Part shown: positions 27,736-37,202 of the stretch, piece after piece
How the letters are laid out: every line of letters starts with the position of its first letter
Position numbering within the stretch: the first letter of the stretch is position 1
Notes under the pieces: model-generated
Seen by the model: only the letters and a program-made list of their open reading frames with translations
Database searches by the model: none
Told to the model about the DNA's origin: nothing
Source of the DNA: Pseudomonas sp. PDM14
GTDB lineage: Bacteria > Pseudomonadota > Gammaproteobacteria > Pseudomonadales > Pseudomonadaceae
Direction: 5' to 3'
Length of the DNA: 64,000 nt
Assembly (NCBI RefSeq): GCF_014851905.1
Contig: NZ_JACVAQ010000001.1
Coordinates: 1,984,001-2,048,000, forward strand
Translations under genes and position numbers: made by a program

Positions 27736-29559
27736 TCAGGCTTCGATTTCCACCAGCACTTCGCCCGGATTGACGCGGTCGCCCTTGGCCACGTGGATGG
27801 CTTTGACGGTACCGGCAATCGGTGCCTGAACTTCGGTTTCCATCTTCATCGCCTCGGTGATCAGCACGGCCTGGCCGGTCTTGACCACGTCGCCCTCTTT
27901 CACCAGCACGTCGACGATGTTGCCCGGCATGGTGGTGCTGACGTCGCCCGGGGCGCTGGCGTGCTTGCGCTTGCTGCCGCCACCACCGACGAAGTCGTTG
28001 AGCGGCTCGAACACCACCTCTTCCGGCATGCCGTCGATGGACAGGTAGAAGTGGCGCTTGCCATCGCCCTTCACGCCCACGCCGGTGATGTCGACGCGGT
28101 AGCTTTCGCCGTGCACATCGATGACGAACTCGGTCGGCACGCCTTCACCGCCTACCGCCGCCACACCGCCCGCTTCCGGAATCGGCAGCAGCGCTTCCGG
28201 GGTCAGGGTGCCGGCAGCGCGCTCCTCGAGGAACTTGCGGCCGATATCCGGGAACATGGCGTAGGTCAGCACGTCTTCCTCGGACTTGGCCAGGGCACCG
28301 ACTTCGGCGCGCAGCTTGGCCAGCTCCGGCGGAATCAGGTCGGCCGGGCGCACGTCGATGACCTCTTCGCTGCCGATCGCCTGCTTGCGCAGCTTCTCGT
28401 TGACCTTGCCCGGCGCCTGGCCGTAGCGCCCCTGCAGGTACAGCTTCACCTCGTTGGTGATGGTCTTGTAGCGCTCGCCGGCGAGTACGTTGAACACGGC
28501 CTGGGTGCCGACGATCTGCGAGGTCGGCGTCACCAGCGGCGGGAAACCGAGGTCCTCACGCACCCGCGGGATTTCGGCGAACACTTCGTTGATGCGGTTC
28601 AGCGCGCCCTGTTCCTTCAGCTGGTTGGCCAGGTTGGACATCATGCCGCCCGGCACCTGGTTGACCTGCACGCGGGTATCCACGGCGGTGAACTCGCTCT
28701 CGAACTGGTGGTACTTCTTGCGCACGGCGTGGAAGTACATGCCGATTTCCTGGATCAGCGCCAGGTCCAGGCCGGTGTCGTACTCGCTGCCACGCAGGGC
28801 GGCGACCATCGACTCGGTACCGGGGTGGCTGGTGCCCCAGGCGAAGCTGGAGATGGCGGTGTCGATGTGGTCGGCACCGGCCTCGATGGCCTTGAGCTGG
28901 CACATCGAGCCCATGCCGGCGGTGTCGTGGCTGTGCACGAACACCGGCAGGTCGATCTCGGCCTTCAGCGCCTTGACCAGCTCGGCAGTGGCGAACGGCG
29001 TGAGTAGGCCGGCCATGTCCTTGATCGCGATGGAGTCGATGCCCATCGCCTGCATGGCCTTAGCCTGTTTCACGAAGGCCTCGACCGTGTGCACCGGGCT
29101 GGTGGTGTAGCTGATGGTGCCCTGGGCGTGCTTGCCGGCGGCCTTCACCGCCTCGATGGAGACGCGCAGGTTACGCACATCGTTCATCGCGTCGAAGATG
29201 CGGAACACGTCGATGCCGTTGACCGCGGCCTTGGCCACGAAGGCGCGCACCACGTCGTCGCTGTAGTGACGGTAGCCGAGCAGGTTCTGCCCGCGCAGGA
29301 GCATCTGCAGGCGGGTGTTGGGCAGCGCGGCCTTGAGCTGGCGCAGGCGCTCCCACGGGTCTTCCTTGAGGAAGCGCACGCAAGCGTCGAAAGTGGCGCC
29401 GCCCCAGACTTCCAGCGACCAGTAGCCGACCTTGTCGAGCTTGTCGCAGATGGGGAGCATGTCTTCGGTGCGCATCCGGGTGGCGATGATCGACTGGTGG
29501 GCGTCGCGCAGGATGGTGTCGGTAACGGTGATCTTTTTAGAAACAGGGGTCTTAGTCAT
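27736..29559 (-). CDS. pycB: Pyruvate carboxylase subunit B (oxaloacetate decarboxylase alpha-like)
   Basis: The 607-residue protein carries the carboxyltransferase and the biotin carrier of two-subunit pyruvate carboxylase, which makes oxaloacetate from pyruvate. The HMGL-like barrel spans about residues 5-270 (TDTILRDAHQS, EVWGGATFDACVRFL, FVHSHDTAGMG). The conserved carboxylase domain follows to about 475. The biotinyl domain is at the end, with ITEAMKMETEVQAP holding the biotinylated Lys near 574. A short Gly/Lys linker precedes it. It follows pycA after 11 bases, so they form one operon. Confidence 0.95.
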   Translation of the reverse strand: MTKTPVSKKITVTDTILRDAHQSIIATRMRTEDMLPICDKLDKVGYWSLEVWGGATFDACVRFLKEDPWERLRQLKAALPNTRLQMLLRGQNLLGYRHYSDDVVRAFVAKAAVNGIDVFRIFDAMNDVRNLRVSIEAVKAAGKHAQGTISYTTSPVHTVEAFVKQAKAMQAMGIDSIAIKDMAGLLTPFATAELVKALKAEIDLPVFVHSHDTAGMGSMCQLKAIEAGADHIDTAISSFAWGTSHPGTESMVAALRGSEYDTGLDLALIQEIGMYFHAVRKKYHQFESEFTAVDTRVQVNQVPGGMMSNLANQLKEQGALNRINEVFAEIPRVREDLGFPPLVTPTSQIVGTQAVFNVLAGERYKTITNEVKLYLQGRYGQAPGKVNEKLRKQAIGSEEVIDVRPADLIPPELAKLRAEVGALAKSEEDVLTYAMFPDIGRKFLEERAAGTLTPEALLPIPEAGGVAAVGGEGVPTEFVIDVHGESYRVDITGVGVKGDGKRHFYLSIDGMPEEVVFEPLNDFVGGGGSKRKHASAPGDVSTTMPGNIVDVLVKEGDVVKTGQAVLITEAMKMETEVQAPIAGTVKAIHVAKGDRVNPGEVLVEIEA

Positions 29560-29570
29560 GGCTCAATTCC

Positions 29571-30986
29571 TCACAGGCCGGCGTGGGCGGCGATGGCGGC
29601 AGCGATGGCCAGGGCCAGCTCGTCCGGTTTGCGCTTGATCGAATAGTTGGTCAGTTCCGGATGGGCTTCGACGAAGCTGGTGTTGAACTGGCCGCTGCGG
29701 AACTCGGGGTTGCGCAGGATTTCCTGGTAGTAGGCGGCGGTGGTCTTCACGCCCTGCAAGCGCATGTCGTCCAGCGCGCGCAGGCCGCGGTCCATCGCCT
29801 CTTCCCAGGTCAGTGCCCAGACGATCAGCTTGAGGCACATGGAGTCGTAGTACGGCGGGATGGTGTAGCCGGTGTAGATCGCCGTGTCGGTACGCACGCC
29901 GGGGCCGCCGGGGGCGTAGTAGCGGGTGATCTTGCCGAACGACGGCAGGAAGTTGTTCTTCGGGTCTTCGGCGTTGATGCGAAATTGCAGGGCGAAGCCG
30001 CGGTACTGGATGTCTTCCTGCTTGACCGAGAGCGGCAGGCCGGAGGCGATGCGGATCTGCTCGCGAACGATGTCGATGCCGGTGATTTCCTCGGTGATGG
30101 TGTGTTCCACCTGCACCCGGGTGTTCATCTCCATGAAGTACACCTCGCCCTCGGCGAGCAGGAACTCCACGGTGCCGGCGTTCTCGTAACCCACCGCCTG
30201 GGCCGCGCGCACGGCGAGGTCGCCGATGTAGGCGCGTTGCTCGGGAGTCAGCTGCGGGCTCGGGGCGATCTCGATCAGCTTCTGGTTACGCCGTTGGATC
30301 GAGCAGTCGCGCTCATAGAGGTGCACGGTGTTGCCGAAGCTGTCGGCGAGAATCTGCGCTTCGATGTGCTTCGGGTTGACGATGCATTTCTCGAGGAACA
30401 CCTCGGCACGGCCGAAGGCCTTGCTCGCCTCGGAGATCACCCGCGGATAGGCCTGCTCCAGTTCTTCGCGGCTGTTGCAGCGGCGAATACCGCGACCGCC
30501 ACCGCCGTTGGTGGCCTTGAGCATCACCGGGTAGCCGATGCGGTCGCCTTCACGCAGCGCCTCGTCGATATTCGCCACGTTGCCTTCGGTGCCGGGGGTG
30601 CAGGGCACGCCGGCAGCAATCATGCTGCGCCGCGCCTCGGTCTTGTCGCCCATGCGGCGGATCACTTCGGCGCTGGGGCCGATGAACTTGATCCCGCGCT
30701 CGGCGCAGATATCGGCGAGCTCGGCGTTTTCCGAGAGGAAACCGTAGCCGGGGTGCAGCGCATCACAGCCGGTTTCCACCGCCAGGTTCACCAGCTTGCG
30801 CGGGTTGAGGTAACCGGCCAGCGGCTCCTCACCAATGCTGTGGGCTTCATCGGCGCGCTTGACGTGCAGCGCCATGCGGTCGGCATCGGAATAGACGGCC
30901 ACCGAGCGGATGCCCATTTCGGCGCAGGCGCGCACGATGCGGACGGCAATCTCACCGCGGTTGGCAATCAGGATTTTCTTGATCAC
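29571..30986 (-). CDS. pycA: Pyruvate carboxylase subunit A (biotin carboxylase)
   Basis: The 471-residue ATP-grasp enzyme carboxylates the biotin on PycB using ATP and bicarbonate. It shows KKILIANRGEIAVRIVRACAE at the start, LHPGYGFLSENAELAD near residues 75-90, MLKATNGGGGRGIRRC near 155-170, VFLEKCIVNPKHIEAQ near 197-212 and NTRVQVEHTITEEITGIDIV near 291-310. The layout with pycB downstream and pycR divergent matches PA5435-PA5437. Acetyl-CoA carboxylase AccC is the close relative, but the pycB partner decides the call. Confidence 0.95.
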   Translation of the reverse strand: MIKKILIANRGEIAVRIVRACAEMGIRSVAVYSDADRMALHVKRADEAHSIGEEPLAGYLNPRKLVNLAVETGCDALHPGYGFLSENAELADICAERGIKFIGPSAEVIRRMGDKTEARRSMIAAGVPCTPGTEGNVANIDEALREGDRIGYPVMLKATNGGGGRGIRRCNSREELEQAYPRVISEASKAFGRAEVFLEKCIVNPKHIEAQILADSFGNTVHLYERDCSIQRRNQKLIEIAPSPQLTPEQRAYIGDLAVRAAQAVGYENAGTVEFLLAEGEVYFMEMNTRVQVEHTITEEITGIDIVREQIRIASGLPLSVKQEDIQYRGFALQFRINAEDPKNNFLPSFGKITRYYAPGGPGVRTDTAIYTGYTIPPYYDSMCLKLIVWALTWEEAMDRGLRALDDMRLQGVKTTAAYYQEILRNPEFRSGQFNTSFVEAHPELTNYSIKRKPDELALAIAAAIAAHAGL

Positions 30987-31087
30987 GAGCCAGCTTCCTC
31001 GATCACGTGAACAGGTGGCCGGCAGCGGCCGGTCGACGAGTGACCGCGCATCATGTAGCGGTCGTGGATAAACCCTACGCCGCTGCG

Positions 31088-31105
31088 TTGATTAACCAAA
31101 ATCAA
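31088..31105. promoter_or_regulatory. TTGAT-N8-ATCAA palindrome between pycA and pycR
   Basis: TTGAT and ATCAA form an inverted pair eight bases apart in the AT-rich part of the divergent region. This is a plausible LysR-type (T-N-A) operator for PycR. An ATAGCTAT palindrome lies some 20 bases further. Confidence 0.4.
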
Positions 31106-31175
31106 TATTTGTTGGGATAGCTATTAGCAAAGACTTATAGTTGCGCAATCAGCACGCTGAGAAACACCCTGAAAC

Positions 31176-32126
31176 ATGCGCAAGTCATTGATGCGAATAA
31201 CCTTTCGCCAGCTGCAGATTTTTCGTGCGGTGTGCGAAAGCCGCTCCTACAGCCGCGCCGCAGAAGAAATGGCGCTGACCCAACCAGCCGTGAGCCTGCA
31301 GATTCGCCAGCTGGAAGAGCTGATCGGCCAGCAGCTGTTCGACTATGTGGCGAAGAAGCTCTACCTGACGCCGGCTGCCGAAACCCTGCTGAAGACCAGC
31401 GAAGACATCTTCGGCCGCCTGGAGAGCCTCGACATGCAGCTCTCCGACCTGCAGGGCACGCTGCAGGGCCAGCTCAACCTGGCGGTCGAGTCCAGCGCCA
31501 AGTACCTGGTGCCGCATCTGTTCGCCGCGTTTCGCGCGCAGCACCCGGAGGTCAACCTGCAGCTGGTGGTGGTCAACCACGCCCAGGCCGTGCGGCGCCT
31601 GTCGCAGAGCCGCGACGACCTGCTGATCATGTCGCAGGTGCCGAGCGAGCTGGCGCTGGATTTCTTTCCCTTCCTGAACAACCCGATCGTTGCCGTGGCG
31701 CCGGCGGATCATCCGCTGAGCAGCCAGGCCACGCTGCAACTGCAGGACCTGACCCGCTACCCGCTGCTGGTCCGCGAGCCCGGCTCGGGCACGCGCAAGG
31801 CCTGCGCCGAGTACTGCCACCAGAAGCGTGCGCACTTCGCCCAGACGCTGGAGGTCGGCTCCACCGAATCGCAGGTCGAGGCGGTGATCGCCGGCCTCGG
31901 CCTGGCCCTGCTGCCGCGCCACGCGGCGCGCATGGAGCTGGCCGCGGGCCTGCTGCGCGAGCTGCCGGTGCAGGAGTTACCGCTCTACCGCAGCTGGTGC
32001 GTGGTGCATGCGCGGGGCAAGTACCTGTCACCAGTGGCGCAGGCGTTCCTGCAGTTCATCCGCAGCGAACGGGCGCAGATCAGTGCACTGAGCGAGCGCT
32101 TCGCGGGGCTGCAGTTCGGTAGCTGA
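31176..32126 (+). CDS. pycR: LysR-family regulator PycR
   Basis: The 316-residue protein has a LysR winged helix (RQLQIFRAVCESRSYSRAAEEM at about residues 11-32, then TQPAVSLQIRQLEELIGQQLF) and an inducer domain. It is divergent from pycA, the position of PA5437, which is known as PycR, a regulator of the pyruvate carboxylase genes. The first methionine is used; an alternative at residue 6 is possible. Its 3' end overlaps the small minus-strand gene at 32080. Confidence 0.88.
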   Translation: MRKSLMRITFRQLQIFRAVCESRSYSRAAEEMALTQPAVSLQIRQLEELIGQQLFDYVAKKLYLTPAAETLLKTSEDIFGRLESLDMQLSDLQGTLQGQLNLAVESSAKYLVPHLFAAFRAQHPEVNLQLVVVNHAQAVRRLSQSRDDLLIMSQVPSELALDFFPFLNNPIVAVAPADHPLSSQATLQLQDLTRYPLLVREPGSGTRKACAEYCHQKRAHFAQTLEVGSTESQVEAVIAGLGLALLPRHAARMELAAGLLRELPVQELPLYRSWCVVHARGKYLSPVAQAFLQFIRSERAQISALSERFAGLQFGS

Positions 32127-32295
32127 GTAGCTGATCGGCGGCGACCAGCTCGGGGAAATCGGCGATTTCCAGGTGCAGGCGACGCTGCTCGGAATATTCC
32201 TCGATGGCCTTGCGAAACTGCATGCGGCGCAGGTCTTCCTGCTGGCGACGATTGCGGCTCGGGGAATTCTGCTGGTCGGCTTGATGACGGGACAT
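32080..32295 (-). CDS. Small charged hypothetical protein
   Basis: The 71-residue protein is rich in Arg, Gln and Glu (SRNRRQQEDLRRMQFRKAIE) and probably forms one long helix. A TGGAG site lies upstream of the ATG. Its last 15 codons overlap the end of pycR on the other strand. It lies 70 bases downstream of the ubiquitin-autotransporter gene on the same strand and could be co-transcribed with it. I recognise no family and am not sure that it is expressed. Confidence 0.5.
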   Translation of the reverse strand: MSRHQADQQNSPSRNRRQQEDLRRMQFRKAIEEYSEQRRLHLEIADFPELVAADQLLSYRTAAPRSARSVH

Positions 32296-32365
32296 GGCGC
32301 GGCTCCAGTGAGAGGCGAGGGAGCCTCAGCATGGCGCGCGTAGATGACGGTTTACTGACAGCGCT

Positions 32366-33622
32366 TCAGAAGGAGCCTGTCCAGCTTATCGCCACCCAGC
32401 GCGCGGGCTGCTGGCCTTCGCTGGTGGCGCTATACAAGAGCGCCAGGCGACTGTCCTGCATCAGCCACGCCGCCCCGAGCTGAGCCCGCACCCAGGCGCG
32501 ATCGTCCGCTGTCTGCTGCAACCTGAAATGCTGCGACCCCCAGTAAGCGTCGATAGCCTCGGCATCATCATGGACACGTCGAACACCTTCTACGCCGGCC
32601 AGCAATTCGACATGGTCATTTAACGGGTACTTGGCGTTCAGTCCCAGACGCAGGTCCGATACGGTTTGCTCGCGCGCAGCAAGTGACATCGCCTGACTGC
32701 CGCCACTCTCCTCATACGACGAAACCCGTGCCTGCACATAATTCAGGTCCGCATAGGGTGATAGCTTCACCCCTGCCGGCTGCCACAACCCCTCCCAATC
32801 CAGACGCGCGCGCAACGCCCATGTATCGACCTGGGTATCCGCGCTGGAAACCTCGGCACCAAGCAACGTCGAATACCCGCGCCTGACATCGGCTTCGCCA
32901 TGGTTGTAGTACGCCGTCAGCGTTGACCACAGATCCGGAGACACTGCCGTCAACGGCGACATAAATTCCAGCAGCAGATAATTACCCCGCTGCTTGAGTG
33001 CATCAGGCCCAGCGTGCCCCTCTTGCGCACGGGTCTTGCCAACTGCAACACCCAATTGAGCGCCACTCTCGGTCAGGCGCTGGCACCCGCCAACTTCCGC
33101 AGCACCACTCGAATCGCCCGTACCACTCAGGTCATCGCCACCCCAGTCTCCCGCGAGCCAGGCACAATTTTGCTTGCCCGGCGCTACACGCAGGTCCAAC
33201 GGATGACCGTGGTTGCCAGTCAGCACCAGAACCGCTGAATCCACCGCCAGCCGTGAGAGTCCGCCGGCCTGTCGACGCAAGCCATCGAGCCCGCTCGGCT
33301 GCACTTCGATCTGCACCTGCCTGAGATGCAGGGTCGATTCTTTTTGAATGTTGTAATCCGCAAGAGTCCGCCCCTCCTCAAGCTGCTTGCCGGCGAAAAT
33401 CAGGCTCTGCTGATCCGGCGGAATGCCTTCCTTGTCCTGGATTTTGGCCTTGACGTTCTCGATCGTGTCATTGGCTTCAACTTCCAGGGCAATGGTCTTG
33501 CCAGTCACGGTCTTGACGAAAATCTGCATGGCAAACGCAGGCGTGGCCAAACCGCACACCAGCGCGATCAGCAGGGTGCGCACAAGAAGAGAAGCCCTAA
33601 GGACATGAGGCATGGAAAACAT
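32366..33622 (-). CDS. Surface-displayed ubiquitin: ubiquitin domain fused to autotransporter barrel
   Basis: The 418-residue protein has three parts. Residues 1-31 are a signal peptide ending in TPAFA. Residues 32-100 match human ubiquitin residues 1-69 at 62 positions (changes: L8V, T14A, P19A, S20N, R42S, D52E, S57A). K6, K11, K27, K29, K33, K48 and K63 are all kept, as are I44 and H68. The tail VLRLRGG is replaced by RQVQIEV and a linker. Residues from about 150 to 418 form a short autotransporter barrel ([50 protein letters not shown]) ending in ISWTGSF. Two cysteines, C153 and C180, lie in the first strands. G+C is visibly lower than in hexR. The gene starts 73 bases behind hexR. Either ATG, 33622 or 33613, could be the start. 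Confidence 0.93.
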   Translation of the reverse strand: MFSMPHVLRASLLVRTLLIALVCGLATPAFAMQIFVKTVTGKTIALEVEANDTIENVKAKIQDKEGIPPDQQSLIFAGKQLEEGRTLADYNIQKESTLHLRQVQIEVQPSGLDGLRRQAGGLSRLAVDSAVLVLTGNHGHPLDLRVAPGKQNCAWLAGDWGGDDLSGTGDSSGAAEVGGCQRLTESGAQLGVAVGKTRAQEGHAGPDALKQRGNYLLLEFMSPLTAVSPDLWSTLTAYYNHGEADVRRGYSTLLGAEVSSADTQVDTWALRARLDWEGLWQPAGVKLSPYADLNYVQARVSSYEESGGSQAMSLAAREQTVSDLRLGLNAKYPLNDHVELLAGVEGVRRVHDDAEAIDAYWGSQHFRLQQTADDRAWVRAQLGAAWLMQDSRLALLYSATSEGQQPARWVAISWTGSF

Positions 33623-33695
33623 CCGGACTGGAGCAAGGTTATGAAGGTCGCGGATGCTAGCAAAACGACACTACCAGAACCAAGGCAACGTGCGA

Positions 33696-34562
33696 CTACT
33701 CGCCTTGTTGTTTTGCGCTCTTCGGCGACAGACGCAGGCTACGCAAGCTGCGCTTGACGCTCTTCAAGTGGTTGACCAGGTCCGGGCCGCGGGCCATGGC
33801 AACGCCCATCGCCAGCACGTCGATCACCACCAGATGGGCGATACGCGAGGTCAGCGGGGTGTAGATCTCGGTGTCTTCCTGCACGTCGATGGCCAGGTTG
33901 ACCGTGGCCAGGTCCGCCAGCGGTGTCTGGCTCGGACACAGGGTGATCAGCGTGGCACCCGATTCACGCACCAGGTTGGCAGTGATCAGCAGGTCCTTGG
34001 AACGTCCGGACTGGGAAATGCAGATCGCCACGTCGCTGGGCTTCAGGGTCACGGCACTCATCGCCTGCATGTGCGGATCGGAATAGGCCGCGGCGGTGAG
34101 CAGCAGGCGGAAGAACTTGTGCTGGGCATCGGCGGCTACCGCACCCGAGGCGCCAAAACCGTAGAACTCCACGCGCTGCGCCTGGGAACAGGCGGCGATG
34201 GCGTGCTGCAGGGCTTTGGGGTCGAGCTTTTCACGCACCTCGATAAGGGTGTGCAGGGTGGTGTCGAAAATCTTCAGGCTGAAGTCGGCAACCGAGTCGG
34301 TCTCGCTGATCGAGAACTGGCCGAAGCTGGCGCCCGCGGCGAGGCTCTGCGCCAGCTTGAGCTTGAGGTCCTGGAAGCCGGTGCAACCGATGGCGCGACA
34401 GAAACGCACGATGGTCGGTTCGCTGATACCGACTTCCTGCGCCAGATCGGCCATCGAGCTGTGCATCACGGCAGACGGATCCAGCAGCACATGGTCGGCG
34501 ACCTTGAGTTCGGACTTGCGAAGCAGATGACGGGACTGGGCGATGTGCTGCAATAGGTTCAC
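33696..34562 (-). CDS. hexR: HexR, RpiR-family regulator of central sugar metabolism
   Basis: The 288-residue repressor has an N-terminal RpiR helix-turn-helix (MADLAQEVGISEPTIVRFCRAIG split over residues 37-60, then GFQDLKLKLAQSLA) and a C-terminal SIS sugar-phosphate domain (RVEFYGFGASGAVAADAQHKF near 129-149, ICISQSGRSKDLLI near 181-194). HexR binds 2-keto-3-deoxy-6-phosphogluconate and represses glucose catabolic genes. It is divergent from zwf, and a HexR operator lies in the gap. The ubiquitin-autotransporter gene follows on the same strand. Confidence 0.92.
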   Translation of the reverse strand: MNLLQHIAQSRHLLRKSELKVADHVLLDPSAVMHSSMADLAQEVGISEPTIVRFCRAIGCTGFQDLKLKLAQSLAAGASFGQFSISETDSVADFSLKIFDTTLHTLIEVREKLDPKALQHAIAACSQAQRVEFYGFGASGAVAADAQHKFFRLLLTAAAYSDPHMQAMSAVTLKPSDVAICISQSGRSKDLLITANLVRESGATLITLCPSQTPLADLATVNLAIDVQEDTEIYTPLTSRIAHLVVIDVLAMGVAMARGPDLVNHLKSVKRSLRSLRLSPKSAKQQGE

Positions 34563-34721
34563 GGGCAGGACTCAGATTTACACACTGGACAAGTCACGGC
34601 GCTCGCGGCGCAGCTGACGGCGATGACGACCCTGTTGGCAGCTGGCGCAATCGATCACGCCTCGCTACAACGCACCCTCGCTCAGCCGACCCTCGGCTCG
34701 CGACGGCTTTACCCAGCCTGT

Positions 34722-34727
34722 TATGAT
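34722..34727 (+). promoter_or_regulatory. Possible -10 box of zwf
   Basis: TATGAT lies 17 bases before the HexR operator and 71 bases before the zwf start. The matching -35 box is weak. An operator just downstream of such a promoter would block transcription when bound. Confidence 0.4.
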
Positions 34728-34743
34728 CGGGCTGTAGTGGCCT

Positions 34744-34758
34744 TGTAGTTATACTACA
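34744..34758 (+). promoter_or_regulatory. HexR operator upstream of zwf
   Basis: TGTAGT-TAT-ACTACA is a perfect palindrome that fits the published HexR consensus (TGTARTNNNAYTACA) at every conserved base. It lies between the divergent hexR and zwf genes, 40 bases before the zwf start. Confidence 0.88.
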
Positions 34759-34797
34759 TGAGCGACCTCACCGCACAGGCAACCGCTCGGAGTCAAC

Positions 34798-36246
<1,449 letters not shown>

Positions 36247-36455
36247 CTGCGCCAGCTTTTGCGCAGCAAGGACGCACGAGCAGCCTGCACGTCGCCCGCG
36301 ACTAACGCCCGCCCGCGGCTCCGCAGCCACTGCGCAACTCTCTGCACAGCCCTGCGCAAGGCCTTACCCAGCTTTCTGTGCGGCACGCCGCATCTGGTTT
36401 CGGCGCGCACCCGACGAGTCTCGCAAGCCATTGTTTTATAAAATTAAATATTTTC

Positions 36456-36471
36456 TGGCACAGCGCTTGAT
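36456..36471 (+). promoter_or_regulatory. Sigma-54-like promoter of hcp
   Basis: TGGCACA-GCGC-TTGAT differs from the sigma-54 consensus TGGCACG-N4-TTGCW mainly at the -12 element (TTGA instead of TTGC). The 25 bases upstream are strongly AT-rich, as at IHF sites. It lies 56 bases before the hcp ATG. Several Pseudomonas hcp genes depend on sigma-54. Confidence 0.4.
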
Positions 36472-36526
36472 CGGCTTCTGGCTCCCGGACCGGACTTGGT
36501 CCACGACCGCAGCAAGGAGCGCTCTC

Positions 36527-37045
36527 ATGCCAACACCCGCGTACATGACCCTCGAAGGCACCAAACAGGGCCTGATCACCGCCGGTACTTTCACCGAGGA
36601 TTCGGTCGGCAACATCTTCCAGGAAGGCCACGAGGACCAAGTTCTGGTCCAGGCGTTCAACCACCAGGTGATCATCCCGCGAGACCCGCAGTCCGGTCAG
36701 CCCACCGGCCAGCGCGTGCACAAGCCGCTGATGGTGACCAAGGTCTTCGACAAATCCTCGCCGCTGATCTTCAACTCGCTGACCTCCGGCGAGCGCCTGA
36801 ACAAATGCCGCATCGAGTGGTACCGCACCTCCTCCACCGGCACTCAGGAGCACTACTACACCATCGAGCTGGAAGACGCGGTGATCGTCGACGTGCAGTC
36901 GCGCATGCCCAACTGCCAGGACCCGAACATGGCCCACTTCACCCACCTGGAAGACGTCTACTTCACCTACCGCAAGATCGTCTGGACCCACGAAGTCTCC
37001 GGCACATCCGGCTCCGACGACTGGCGCTCGCCGATTTCCGCCTGA
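36527..37045 (+). CDS. hcp: Hcp, type VI secretion tube protein
   Basis: The 172-residue protein forms the hexameric rings of the T6SS inner tube. Family features are clear: MTLEGTKQGLITAGTFTEDS at residues 7-26, EDQVLVQAFNHQVIIPRD, HKPLMVTKVFDKSSPL near 67-82, LNKCRIEWYRTSSTG near 92-106 and DVYFTYRKIVWTHEVSG near 144-160. An AAGGAG site lies before the ATG at 36527; the long upstream frame is non-coding. It heads an orphan hcp-vgrG-effector unit with no structural T6SS genes in the window. Confidence 0.95.
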   Translation: MPTPAYMTLEGTKQGLITAGTFTEDSVGNIFQEGHEDQVLVQAFNHQVIIPRDPQSGQPTGQRVHKPLMVTKVFDKSSPLIFNSLTSGERLNKCRIEWYRTSSTGTQEHYYTIELEDAVIVDVQSRMPNCQDPNMAHFTHLEDVYFTYRKIVWTHEVSGTSGSDDWRSPISA

Positions 37046-37202
37046 TTCACGGCAACCTCTCGGCAGTCTCCCGGCCCGTGCGTTTTGCGCCCCGCATCAC
37101 CGTACGGGCCGCTGGAGTTGCCGAGAATGCACCAGCTCGAAAGGACTCGAGTCGCATCGGCCAGCCCCTCAGGTCGATGCCACACCGGCAGAAGGAACAA
37201 GG

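Noticed and set aside
29583..31010. Antisense open frame over pycA, and the one at 27577-29007 over pycB
   Set aside because: Both lie opposite unambiguous carboxylase genes and have no domain.
31088..31105. FNR/Anr box
   Set aside because: The half-sites TTGAT and ATCAA are eight bases apart; the Anr box needs four.
32366..33622. Eukaryotic contamination as the source of the ubiquitin sequence
   Set aside because: The domain is in frame with a bacterial signal peptide and a barrel, has bacterial codon choice and sits in a normal chromosomal context.
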